The notes under the pieces were generated by a model. It was not told the origin of the DNA. It saw nothing but the letters and a program-made list of their open reading frames with translations, and did not search any database. The position numbers and the translations under genes are program-made. 64,000 nt of DNA. It comes from Colivicinus sp022776215 (lineage in GTDB: Bacteria; Bacillota_I; Bacilli_A; Erysipelotrichales; Erysipelotrichaceae). This document shows positions 26,733-34,650 of the stretch, piece by piece. How positions within the stretch are numbered: position 1 is the first letter of the stretch; each line of letters starts with the position of its first letter. The stretch is from contig JALFIR010000038.1 of the NCBI GenBank assembly GCA_022776215.1, forward strand, positions 28,187 through 92,186, written 5' to 3'.

Positions 26733-28188
26733 TTTGATAAATTGGGTTCATGGTTACATTCATGCCCAATTTTTTAAATGTGTTTGTATCAACTTCACTC
26801 AAGATTACAGTTGAATGTACTTCGGCATATTTTAAATTACTTAAACCCATCATCGCTCTTTGGCATGAATAAGATGTTTGAGAGCCAATAGCTAGAGCAA
26901 TCAACACTTCATCTGTATGTAAACGAGGATTATTACCGTTTAAATATTGAGTCTTTAATTCTTGAATTGGTTCAATAATTTTAGGTGAGAACAATTCAAT
27001 GTCGGGTAGACCAGCCGCAATCTTAGCAGCATTTAATAAGACAGCACTACTAGCACCCATCAACTTACTAGTTTTACCTGTAACGATAGTTCCATCAACC
27101 AATTCAATAGCTGTAACTGGTTCACCAGTCTTTTTAGCTAATTCATTGGCAACCACAGCTACTTTTCTATCATCTTTAGAAATATTAGATTTAGTTAAGA
27201 TATTTTCTAGCTTATTGATGACGTTTTCATCGATCTTATCATGAACATAATCAACTTGAGCTTGGTAACATCTCCTAATAATTTCTTGATTGCTTGCTTC
27301 TCTACACGCCTCATCATCACTGATACAAGAACCGACCATATTAACGCCCATGTCAGTAGGTGATTTATAGATGCATTCACCGATTACCTTAGTTAATAGG
27401 TTATTTAATACTGGGAAGGCTTCAACATCACGGTTATAATTTATTGCCACCTTGCCATATTCTTGTAAGTGGAAAGGATCAATCATGTTTACATCGCTTA
27501 AATTAGCTGTAGCAGCTTCATAAGCTAAATTAACCGGATGGTTTAAAGGCAAGTTCCAAACTGGGAAGGTTTCAAACTTAGCATAACCAGACTTAATATC
27601 ATGAAGATTATCATGGTATATTTGTGATAAGGCAACTGCCATCTTACCGCTACCAGGTCCTGGTGCTGTGACAACTACGATTTCCTTGTTAGTCTCTAGA
27701 TATTCATTTTTACCAAAGCCATCTTTAGATAAAATCCTATCGATGTCATTTGGATAGTTTTCTATTTTATAGTGATAAGCACATTTAATTCCTGATTTCT
27801 CTAATTTCTTTCTTAATTTAGCAGCTTCACTTTGTTTCGCATATTGTGTAATAACAACACCACCAATAGCTAATTCGGCCACCTTGAAGGCATCAATTAG
27901 TCTAAATAAGTCTTGGCTATAGGTAATACCTATATCGCTACGCATCTTGTGCTTTTCAATATCGTTAGCGTTGATTACTAAAATCATTTCGGCTCTATCT
28001 TTAATATTTAGAAGCATTTTAATCTTAGTATCTGGCATAAAGCCTGGCAATACTCTTGATGCGTGATAGTCATCGAATAGTTTGCCACCAAATTCAATAT
28101 ATAGTCGATTGAATTTTTTTACTCTTTCGTAAATACTCTCAGATTGTAATTTAATGTACTTTTCGTTATCAAATCCTATTTTTCTCAT
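26704..28188 (-). CDS. DUF1846 family protein
   Basis: 494 residues from ATG 28188; a GTG two codons upstream is also possible. The sequence opens with KIGFDNEKYIKLQSE and has VVTAPGPGSGKMAVALSQ and NLPLNHPVNLAYEAATAN, hallmarks of DUF1846. The glycine-rich GPGSGK looks like a phosphate-binding loop, but the reaction is unknown. It ends inside nth. Its ATG is 7 bases after a minus-strand TATAAT and has no Shine-Dalgarno. Confidence 0.85.
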   Translation of the reverse strand: MRKIGFDNEKYIKLQSESIYERVKKFNRLYIEFGGKLFDDYHASRVLPGFMPDTKIKMLLNIKDRAEMILVINANDIEKHKMRSDIGITYSQDLFRLIDAFKVAELAIGGVVITQYAKQSEAAKLRKKLEKSGIKCAYHYKIENYPNDIDRILSKDGFGKNEYLETNKEIVVVTAPGPGSGKMAVALSQIYHDNLHDIKSGYAKFETFPVWNLPLNHPVNLAYEAATANLSDVNMIDPFHLQEYGKVAINYNRDVEAFPVLNNLLTKVIGECIYKSPTDMGVNMVGSCISDDEACREASNQEIIRRCYQAQVDYVHDKIDENVINKLENILTKSNISKDDRKVAVVANELAKKTGEPVTAIELVDGTIVTGKTSKLMGASSAVLLNAAKIAAGLPDIELFSPKIIEPIQELKTQYLNGNNPRLHTDEVLIALAIGSQTSYSCQRAMMGLSNLKYAEVHSTVILSEVDTNTFKKLGMNVTMNPIYQTKKLYHKGR

Positions 28189-28201
28189 GTTCACTATTAT
28201 A
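28189..28201 (-). promoter_or_regulatory. Promoter -10 of the DUF1846 gene, predicted leaderless
   Basis: TATAAT on the minus strand (28201 down to 28196) is 7 bases before ATG 28188. No Shine-Dalgarno is present. The region where a -35 would lie is partly taken by the terminator of the upstream flavodiiron gene. Confidence 0.6.
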
Positions 28202-28208
28202 TATTAGA

Positions 28209-28243
28209 TAAACAAATAAAAACGATGAAGTTGTCTTCATCGT
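28209..28243 (-). terminator. Terminator of the flavodiiron gene (minus strand)
   Basis: A perfect 9-bp stem (ACGATGAAG at 28222-28230 with CTTCATCGT at 28235-28243, 4-base loop) directly follows the stop codon; read on the minus strand it is followed by TTTTATTTGTTT. Confidence 0.85.
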
Positions 28244-30022
28244 CTAAAGTTTTTCGAAATCAGCGACACCGTGCTTACATAATGGACAAATAAAGTCAGG
28301 TGGTAGTTCTTCTCCCTCATAGATATAACCACATACCTTACATACCCATCCTTTTTTGCCTTCAGTATTAACACTAGGCTTTATGTGTTTATAGTAATAA
28401 TCATAAGTTAATGATTCACAATCACTTAAGGTCTTCGCATCACTTATTTCACATATAAACATGCCATGAGTTCCTAAATCTACATAGTCTTTAACTATTA
28501 AAGAGAAGTATGCATTAATGTGTTTGTTTAAGCGTAATAAGCCATTTTCACATCTTGTGACATCAGTATAATCTTTAAACTTATCAACCGTCTTACCGCT
28601 ATTAAAGCCAAATAGTTTAATCAAAGAGAATGGGGTATTAATATCTAAACAGTTGACATTCATCTTACCCGTTTTTTTGATCACATCATGTGAATAGTTA
28701 GCTTTATTAATGTTTACCATTACTCTGTTTGGTTCTACAGTTAATTGAGATACGGTATTTACGATTAAACCATTATCTTTATTACCATCGTTACTTGTGA
28801 TGACATATAATCCATAACCAATTTTATTTAATGCTGAATAGTCTTTTTCTTCATTGCTTAAGGCTAATTTATCTTGACACAATACGTTTACCATGTCGTC
28901 TATTTGTTTAATAGAAGTTTCATTTAAGGCAGAGGTAATACTTACTTTTTGACTTAAAATATTGATATTTTTAGATTTTTCAAACATAGTTTCCATGATT
29001 ATATTGGCCATAGGAGCCCAAGATCCATTTTCCATTAAACCAATGGTCTTATTTGAAAAGTTTCTTTCAGTTAAATGTTCAATAAATTCTCTCATAAAAG
29101 GGAAGATATCGGCATTATATGTTGTAGTAGCAAGAATAATCTTATTATAGTTGAAGGCATCACTTACTGCATAAGACATATCGCATCTTGCTAAGTCATA
29201 TGTTTTAACGTTTGCGCCATGTTTCTTTAACTTTTCAACCAATAAGTCAACAGCTTTCTTGGTATGACCATATATGGATGTGTAACATACTAAGATACCA
29301 TCTTCCTTATAATCGTAGTTTGCCCAAGTATTGTATAGTCCTAAATAATAAGAAAGATTATCTTTTAATACAGGGCCATGTAGTGGGCAAATCTTTTCGA
29401 TGTCTAATGTAGAAGCTTTTTCCAAAAGGTTAGCTACTTGTTTACCGTATTTGCCTACGATACCAATATAATATCTTCTAGCTTCATTTTCCCAATCTTC
29501 TTTAGTATCCAAGGCACCAAATTTGCCAAAGCCATCAGCTGAGAATAAGACTTTATCGGTTTCGTCATAAGTTACCATTACTTCAGGCCAGTGTACCATT
29601 GGTGCAGCTACAAAGTGTAACTTATGTTTGCCTAAGTCCAAAGAATCTCCTTCTTTGATGACTATTCTATTTTCTTCAAAGCTTCTATTGAAGAAGTTAT
29701 TCATCATCTTGAATGCTTTATCACTTGATACGATTGTAGTATCTGGGTACTTGTCTAGTAAGTATAGAATACTAGCACTGTGGTCAGGTTCCATGTGTTG
29801 AATGATTAAGTAGTCTGGTTTCTTATCGCCTAAGACGTTCTTTAAGTTGTTGAACCATTCATCGCTAAAGTTTTTGTCTACTGTGTCCATGATGGCAATC
29901 TTATTATCTAAGATTACATAAGAATTGTATGAGATACCATTTGGTACCTTGTATTGTCCTTCGAATAAATCAATTTTGTGGTCGTTCACACCTATGTATT
30001 TGATGTCGTTTGTGATTTCCAT
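28244..30022 (-). CDS. Multidomain flavodiiron protein (beta-lactamase-like, flavodoxin, flavin reductase, rubredoxin)
   Basis: 592 residues. Residues 1-245: metallo-beta-lactamase-like diiron domain with H76-x-E78-x-D80-H81. About 250-390: flavodoxin domain (CYTSIYGHTKKA). About 405-545: flavin-reductase-like domain (NKIGYGLYVITS, LTVEPNRVMVNI). About 555-592: rubredoxin with CKVCGYIYEG and CPLCKHG. Flavodiiron proteins reduce O2 or NO to harmless products; the fused reductase and rubredoxin would pass electrons from NAD(P)H internally. This fits defence of the PFOR-based metabolism. AAAGGAG lies 10 bases before the ATG and TATAAT at 30050-30045. Confidence 0.93.
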   Translation of the reverse strand: MEITNDIKYIGVNDHKIDLFEGQYKVPNGISYNSYVILDNKIAIMDTVDKNFSDEWFNNLKNVLGDKKPDYLIIQHMEPDHSASILYLLDKYPDTTIVSSDKAFKMMNNFFNRSFEENRIVIKEGDSLDLGKHKLHFVAAPMVHWPEVMVTYDETDKVLFSADGFGKFGALDTKEDWENEARRYYIGIVGKYGKQVANLLEKASTLDIEKICPLHGPVLKDNLSYYLGLYNTWANYDYKEDGILVCYTSIYGHTKKAVDLLVEKLKKHGANVKTYDLARCDMSYAVSDAFNYNKIILATTTYNADIFPFMREFIEHLTERNFSNKTIGLMENGSWAPMANIIMETMFEKSKNINILSQKVSITSALNETSIKQIDDMVNVLCQDKLALSNEEKDYSALNKIGYGLYVITSNDGNKDNGLIVNTVSQLTVEPNRVMVNINKANYSHDVIKKTGKMNVNCLDINTPFSLIKLFGFNSGKTVDKFKDYTDVTRCENGLLRLNKHINAYFSLIVKDYVDLGTHGMFICEISDAKTLSDCESLTYDYYYKHIKPSVNTEGKKGWVCKVCGYIYEGEELPPDFICPLCKHGVADFEKL

Positions 30023-30104
30023 ATGAAAAAATCTCCTTTTTATAATTATATCGAATTCTTTGATTAAGCTTGAAATAATACTTCAAATAGGTAACAATTT
30101 ATTT
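30023..30104. promoter_or_regulatory. Divergent promoters for the flavodiiron and TrmH-like genes
   Basis: Minus strand: TATAAT at 30050-30045 and AGGAG at 30037-30033 serve the flavodiiron gene (normal leader). Plus strand: TTGAAA at 30070-30075, 17 bases, then AACAAT at 30093-30098, which is 6 bases before ATG 30105 with no Shine-Dalgarno, so a leaderless start is predicted for the methyltransferase. The plus-strand -10 is a weaker match than elsewhere. Confidence 0.55.
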
Positions 30105-30806
30105 ATGGAAAAATATCAAAGTAGTGATGGCTATTCTTATATCTTAGGTATTTCTTTAACGATTGAGGCATTAAATAAGATTCCTCAATATATGGAGAAG
30201 GTTTATGTGTCTAAGAAGGCGATTAAGAATGAACAATTTAATAAATTAGTTTCTTTGTGTGAGAATCTAAATATACCGATTATTGAAGATGATAATGTGA
30301 TTAACAAGTTGTCTGTTAAAGAAAATTGTTATGGGATTGGTTTTTTTAAGAAGTATGTCCATGAATTAGGAACCAATGGGCATATTGTCTTATATAATTT
30401 TTCTAATCCTGGAGAATTGGGCACTATTTTTAGAAGTGCTGTTTCTTTTGACTTTCATAATATTGTCTTAATTAATTCTAGTGTTGATTATTATGATCCT
30501 AGGGTTATTAGGGCTAGTATGGGTTCTATTTTCCATTTGAATATTAAGGAATATTCTTCTTTGGAAGATTATTATAAAGATTATAAGTATAACTTATATC
30601 CTTTCTGCGGTAATGGGACTATTGAATTAAATGATTTGGAATTAAAGGTACCTTATAGTATTATTATTCCTCAAAATTATACTGACTTAGATGATATGTT
30701 TAAAACTTCTTATTATTTAAAACATAAGGGATTAGATTCTATTTCTTTGTCTTCACTTAGTGCTATTGTCTTGAATCATTGTTACTTATTAAATCTTAAA
30801 CGATAG
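30105..30806 (+). CDS. TrmH/SpoU family RNA methyltransferase
   Basis: 233 residues from ATG 30105; an upstream in-frame TTG at 30060 would place the start before the likely promoter. The SPOUT fold shows motif 1 (NPGELGTIFRSAVSFDF) and motif 2 (DPRVIRASMGSIFHL). Motif 3, usually GNEGxGL, is not clearly kept; the end reads SLSSLSAIVLNHC. Such enzymes 2'-O-methylate rRNA or tRNA; the target is unknown. The gene is convergent with the radical SAM gene and overlaps it by 25 bases. Confidence 0.8.
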   Translation: MEKYQSSDGYSYILGISLTIEALNKIPQYMEKVYVSKKAIKNEQFNKLVSLCENLNIPIIEDDNVINKLSVKENCYGIGFFKKYVHELGTNGHIVLYNFSNPGELGTIFRSAVSFDFHNIVLINSSVDYYDPRVIRASMGSIFHLNIKEYSSLEDYYKDYKYNLYPFCGNGTIELNDLELKVPYSIIIPQNYTDLDDMFKTSYYLKHKGLDSISLSSLSAIVLNHCYLLNLKR

Positions 30807-31594
30807 GTACAGTGTTTACATAAGGGCAATAATAGTTTCTTATTATTTAACGCAATAAGTGCTTCTTTATATAGGGGACTATCTAGGATATCTTTTAGAG
30901 AATCGGTGTTTAAATCACCGATTTTATTTATGCCACAAGAATCTAGGCAACATGCGGTTACATTTCCATCGTGTAATATCGCTATTTGGTCTTTTAAGCC
31001 ATGGCACAGGCCGTTTTCACCAATATAGGTATCACTGATATCTGGCCAATTAAACATCTCCTGGTGGTAAATATAGACCTTATCTTTGATTTTGTATGAT
31101 TGATTTTTTTTAGTTGATTCGAGTCCATATAAAGATTCGAGTCCATTTAAGAATTCGGTCAACTTATCATCCAAATTATTCAAATCATAGAATCTAAGTT
31201 CAATAATCTTATCGTTATTATTTTTAATCAACTTAAGAATGTAACCAAAGTAATCATCACTTACATTAATGTTGTTGATTGAATGTAACGAAATAGATAA
31301 TTTTCTTAAGCATTTATGGCTTAGCAAATTAGGATATTTATTTAATAAGATGCCATTGGTAACTAGTTGCAGGTTAAAGCCTTTTTCGTCTAAGAGCTTT
31401 AATATTTCATTAAAGTTTGGGTGAAGTAAGGGTTCACCTAGTACATGCAAGTAGATGTAATTACCAAATTCTTTTATTTGATTAAGATAATTATCAATGT
31501 CATCTAGACTCATAAAATTTGTTCCTTTTTTGTTAGTACAAAAGGAACAATTAAGATTACAAGCGTTAGTTATTTCTAGATATACTCTTTTCAC
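30782..31594 (-). CDS. Radical SAM protein with SPASM-like C-terminal cysteines
   Basis: 270 residues starting at GTG 31594. The radical SAM cluster motif is C12-x3-C16-x2-C19 (CNLNCSFC), followed by GEPLLHPN. The C terminus has CHGLK, ACCLDSCG and CKHCTYR, typical of an auxiliary-cluster (SPASM-like) domain. Substrate unknown; no peptide precursor gene is seen beside it. GTG is 7 bases after a minus-strand TATAAT and lacks a Shine-Dalgarno, so it is predicted leaderless. Confidence 0.8.
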   Translation of the reverse strand: MKRVYLEITNACNLNCSFCTNKKGTNFMSLDDIDNYLNQIKEFGNYIYLHVLGEPLLHPNFNEILKLLDEKGFNLQLVTNGILLNKYPNLLSHKCLRKLSISLHSINNINVSDDYFGYILKLIKNNNDKIIELRFYDLNNLDDKLTEFLNGLESLYGLESTKKNQSYKIKDKVYIYHQEMFNWPDISDTYIGENGLCHGLKDQIAILHDGNVTACCLDSCGINKIGDLNTDSLKDILDSPLYKEALIALNNKKLLLPLCKHCTYRLRFNK

Positions 31595-31623
31595 TTATTC
31601 AATTATAAAGGTATAATTGTTAC
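31595..31623. promoter_or_regulatory. Back-to-back divergent -10 boxes, both predicted leaderless
   Basis: ATTATA-AAGG-TATAAT at 31602-31617 is a symmetrical pair of -10 boxes. The minus-strand box is 7 bases before GTG 31594 (radical SAM gene); the plus-strand box is 6 bases before ATG 31624 (truB). Neither gene has a Shine-Dalgarno. Confidence 0.65.
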
Positions 31624-32469
31624 ATGTCTAAAATTTTATATATCGATAAGCCCAAGGGGATTACTTCCTTTGATTTGTGCTTTAAACTTAGAAAAGTATT
31701 TAATACAAAGAAAATTGGTCATACTGGAACCCTTGATCCTAATGCAACAGGTTTGATGGTTTGTTTAATTGATGGTGCTTCTAAGACTAATCAATTTCTT
31801 GTGAGTGCTAATAAAGAATATATCGCAACTGTTAAGTTAGGCATTAGAACTGATAGTGAGGATATTGATGGTAATATCTTAGAGGAAAAAGAAGAAGTTA
31901 TGCCTAGTTTTGAGTTAATTGTTGAGACAATTAAATCCTTTATTGGTAAATCTGAACAAATTCCTCCTATGGCATCAGCTATTAAGGTTAATGGTAAGAA
32001 GCTATATGAATATATGCGCAATAATGAAACAATAGAACTAAAGCCGCGCCCTATTGAGGTTTTTTCTATTGAACTATTAGATGTGGCTGATAATACATTT
32101 ACTATTAGTTGTAAGGTAAGTAGTGGTACTTATATTAGAACTTTGGTTCAAGATATTTTAAAGAAATTAAAAGTTATTGGTACCCTAAGTGATTTAAGAA
32201 GAACGGCTATTGATGATATTTCCTTAGATGAGGCGGATACTTTGGAAGAAGTTTTAAATGGCAATTATCATGCACATTCTATTTATGAAGTATTGTCTAA
32301 GTATTATGAAGTATACAAAGCTAAGGATTCAAAGGCTATTAAGGATGGCAAACCGCTTAAGTATCATAGTGAAGCTAATGAAATCTTATGTATTGACGAT
32401 GATAATACGGCTTTAGCTATTTACCGCAAGGAAAATGGTGTTTATCGTTGCGTTAGAGGGCTTTTATGA
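31624..32469 (+). CDS. truB: tRNA pseudouridine(55) synthase
   Basis: 281 residues. The catalytic Asp38 is in GHTGTLDPNATG; YIDKPKGITSFD at the start and the PPMASAIKVNGKKLYEY and SSGTYIRTLVQD blocks are all typical. It isomerises U55 in the T-loop of tRNAs. TATAAT at 31612-31617 is 6 bases upstream. It overlaps ribF by 4 bases, the common truB-ribF pair. Confidence 0.96.
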   Translation: MSKILYIDKPKGITSFDLCFKLRKVFNTKKIGHTGTLDPNATGLMVCLIDGASKTNQFLVSANKEYIATVKLGIRTDSEDIDGNILEEKEEVMPSFELIVETIKSFIGKSEQIPPMASAIKVNGKKLYEYMRNNETIELKPRPIEVFSIELLDVADNTFTISCKVSSGTYIRTLVQDILKKLKVIGTLSDLRRTAIDDISLDEADTLEEVLNGNYHAHSIYEVLSKYYEVYKAKDSKAIKDGKPLKYHSEANEILCIDDDNTALAIYRKENGVYRCVRGLL

Positions 32470-33014
32470 TTTCTGTGCATTATTTTAAGGATAATGTTCA
32501 AATACCTCCTAATATCGCTTGTATTGGCTGTTTTGATGGGGTTCATAGAGGCCACCAAGAATTAATTAATAAAACGGTTAAATTAGCTAAAGAAAAGAAT
32601 TTAGAGCCGATGGTTATAACATTTGACCCAGATCCAATTGAAATCTTTGGCGATGGACATATGTTACTAACAACATTAAATGAAAGAATTAAGTTATTTG
32701 AAAGATTTGGTATTGAAGAAGTATTAATTATTCATTTTGATGAAAAGGTAATGAATAAGTCTCCTTTAGAATTTAAAGAAGAGATCTTAGATAAATTAAA
32801 TATCGATACGCTTATATGTGGTTTTGACTTTACCTATGGTTATAAGGGTCAAGGAAATATTGATACTTTAAAGAAAGATGGAGTTAATTTAATAGTTATT
32901 CCTGAATATCGTTATTATGGTAAGAAGATTTCTAGTTCTCGAATTAGAAAAGAATTAGAAAATAAGAATTATAATTTTGTGAATAAACTGCTTGGTTATG
33001 AATACAAAAAATAG
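32466..33014 (+). CDS. ribF: FAD synthetase domain of RibF without the riboflavin kinase domain
   Basis: 182 residues. The nucleotidyltransferase motif GCFDGVHRGHQEL is at about 22-34, and TFDPDP, CGFDFTYGYKGQGN and the ISSSRIRKEL motif follow. Bifunctional RibF is about 310 residues; here the protein stops just after ISSSRIR, so only FMN adenylyltransferase activity is expected. The end overlaps the next gene by 17 bases in a different frame, so this is a natural stop and not an obvious frameshift. Riboflavin kinase must be elsewhere or FMN must come from another route. Confidence 0.88.
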   Translation: MISVHYFKDNVQIPPNIACIGCFDGVHRGHQELINKTVKLAKEKNLEPMVITFDPDPIEIFGDGHMLLTTLNERIKLFERFGIEEVLIIHFDEKVMNKSPLEFKEEILDKLNIDTLICGFDFTYGYKGQGNIDTLKKDGVNLIVIPEYRYYGKKISSSRIRKELENKNYNFVNKLLGYEYKK

Positions 33015-34269
33015 AGAATTATTTATTGAAAGAGCGAAATTATATTTTAAAGATAGGGCAGATGAATTTATCAAGCTTATTGATGATAAGCCTACATCTG
33101 GCTTCTTTCTTAATGAAAAAAAGGCAAATAAAGAAACTATATTAAGTCTAGTTGATTTTGACTATAGTCCTTTTGAACTAAATCCTAAGTCTTTTAAGAG
33201 TAATGAAGAATCAATCGGCAAGTCAAAAGCTTATGAATTGGGATTGATTTATCCTCAGGATAACGAATCTTCTATGCCATCAACTTTGTTTGATCCTACA
33301 AACATAAAAACAGCAATCGACTTATGCGCGGCACCTGGCGGTAAGAGCATTAACGCCTTAAATAAACTTAATGATGATGTTTTATTTATCAGTAATGATT
33401 ATTCTAATAAGAGAGCCAGTATTCTTTCTAATAATCTAGAGAGAATGGGTTTTGAGAATTGTTTAATCACTAATCTAAAACCTGAATATTTAGCTGATAA
33501 GTTTGAAGGTTTATTCGATTTAGTCATCTTAGATGCTCCATGTTCTGGTGAGGGGATGATTAGAAAATATCCTGAAATCTTGGATACTTATTCAATTGCC
33601 AACATATTATCGATTGCAGAAGTTCAAAAGAATCTTTTGGATGATGCCTATAAATTGTTGAATGAGGGTGGCCAACTAGTCTATTCTACTTGTACTTTTG
33701 CGTTTGAGGAAGATGAAGATCAAGTAAATAAATTTTTAAACAAGTACAAGGATATGAAGCTTGTGGGTGATTGTAAGAAGTTGTCTTTCTTAGATGGCTG
33801 TGAAGGACAGTTTATGGCCTTATTAAAAAAGGATGGGACTTTAGTTAATAAGAAATATAAATCTAAGAAAACAGTAAATAATAAAACAGTCGCATCTTTC
33901 ATTAAAGATAATATCGATATCGATGAATATTATTTATATAGTCATGATAATAATTATTATTTGTCTTTGATGCCTATGCCTGATTTAGATAGAGGCATTG
34001 TCAGAGCAGGTATTTATCTAGGTGAAGTAAAGAAAGATCGTTTTGAGCCTTCTTATAATTTATATCGTTCTAATAGATTAAAATTTAAATATAAATATGA
34101 TTTAAATGATGATGAATATAATAAATTCATCAAAGGCGAATCATTACAAGTTAACTTGTCTAATCATTATTATCAGGTTACTTATAAGGGCTTTCCTTTA
34201 GCTTATGGCAAGTGTAGCAATAATGAGCTAAAAAACAAGTATCCTAAAGGTTTAAGAAGGGTGGTATAA
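32998..34269 (+). CDS. RsmF-like rRNA (cytosine-C5) methyltransferase
   Basis: 423 residues from ATG 32998 (a TTG two codons before is possible). NOL1/NOP2/Sun signature: CAAPGGKS for SAM binding, DAPCSGEGMIRK with the release Cys, and STCTF with the catalytic Cys. The C-terminal part (about 290-423) resembles the RsmF/YebU extra domain, with GxYLGEVKKDRFEPS. It overlaps ribF by 17 bases. Confidence 0.88.
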   Translation: MNTKNRELFIERAKLYFKDRADEFIKLIDDKPTSGFFLNEKKANKETILSLVDFDYSPFELNPKSFKSNEESIGKSKAYELGLIYPQDNESSMPSTLFDPTNIKTAIDLCAAPGGKSINALNKLNDDVLFISNDYSNKRASILSNNLERMGFENCLITNLKPEYLADKFEGLFDLVILDAPCSGEGMIRKYPEILDTYSIANILSIAEVQKNLLDDAYKLLNEGGQLVYSTCTFAFEEDEDQVNKFLNKYKDMKLVGDCKKLSFLDGCEGQFMALLKKDGTLVNKKYKSKKTVNNKTVASFIKDNIDIDEYYLYSHDNNYYLSLMPMPDLDRGIVRAGIYLGEVKKDRFEPSYNLYRSNRLKFKYKYDLNDDEYNKFIKGESLQVNLSNHYYQVTYKGFPLAYGKCSNNELKNKYPKGLRRVV

Positions 34270-34276
34270 TCTAATT
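34262..34276 (+). promoter_or_regulatory. Promoter -10 of the Asp23 gene, predicted leaderless
   Basis: TGGTATAAT (TATAAT at 34265-34270), an extended -10, overlaps the stop of the upstream gene region and is 6 bases before ATG 34277. No Shine-Dalgarno is present. Confidence 0.6.
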
Positions 34277-34579
34277 ATGATTAATACAAATGAATACGGA
34301 AAAATTGAAGTTTCTAATAAGGCTATCAATGATATTGCAGATTTAGCTTTAGATTCTATTGATGAAGTTTATCCTTATAAAAAGGAGAACAATTGTGTTT
34401 GTTCATTCAAGGATGATGAACTAAGAGTTACAGTTTTAATTAAAGTTAAACAAGGCTGTGATGTAGTTAAGAAATGTAATCTTCTTCAATCTAAAATCAA
34501 AGAAGCTATTGCGGGTATGACTGGAATTGAATGTAAGAGTGTAGATATCGACATTCAAGGATTTGTGACTGAAAAGTAG
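34277..34579 (+). CDS. Asp23/Gls24 family envelope stress response protein
   Basis: 100 residues. The start GKIEVSNKAINDIADLAL and the later VLIKVKQGCDVVKKCNLLQSKI match the Asp23/Gls24 family, small proteins linked with alkaline and envelope stress and membrane-associated filaments. Shorter than Gls24 of about 150 residues but like other Asp23 paralogues. A promoter just upstream and a terminator just downstream make it a separate unit. Confidence 0.85.
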   Translation: MINTNEYGKIEVSNKAINDIADLALDSIDEVYPYKKENNCVCSFKDDELRVTVLIKVKQGCDVVKKCNLLQSKIKEAIAGMTGIECKSVDIDIQGFVTEK

Positions 34580-34607
34580 AAGTTCATAAAAGGACTTCTT
34601 TTATTTT
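34578..34607 (+). terminator. Terminator of the Asp23 gene
   Basis: An 8-bp stem (AGAAGTTC at 34578-34585 with GGACTTCT at 34592-34599, one G-U pair) is followed by TTTTATTTT. Confidence 0.8.
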
Positions 34608-34608
34608 G

Positions 34609-34650
34609 CCCATAATAAAAATTAGGATGTACATTTGTACATCCTAATTT
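34609..34650 (-). terminator. Terminator of the recU-PBP1A operon (minus strand)
   Basis: A 15-base perfect inverted repeat (34619-34633 and 34636-34650) overlaps the PBP stop codon; on the minus strand it is followed by TTTTTATTAT. It lies next to the plus-strand Asp23 terminator. Confidence 0.85.
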
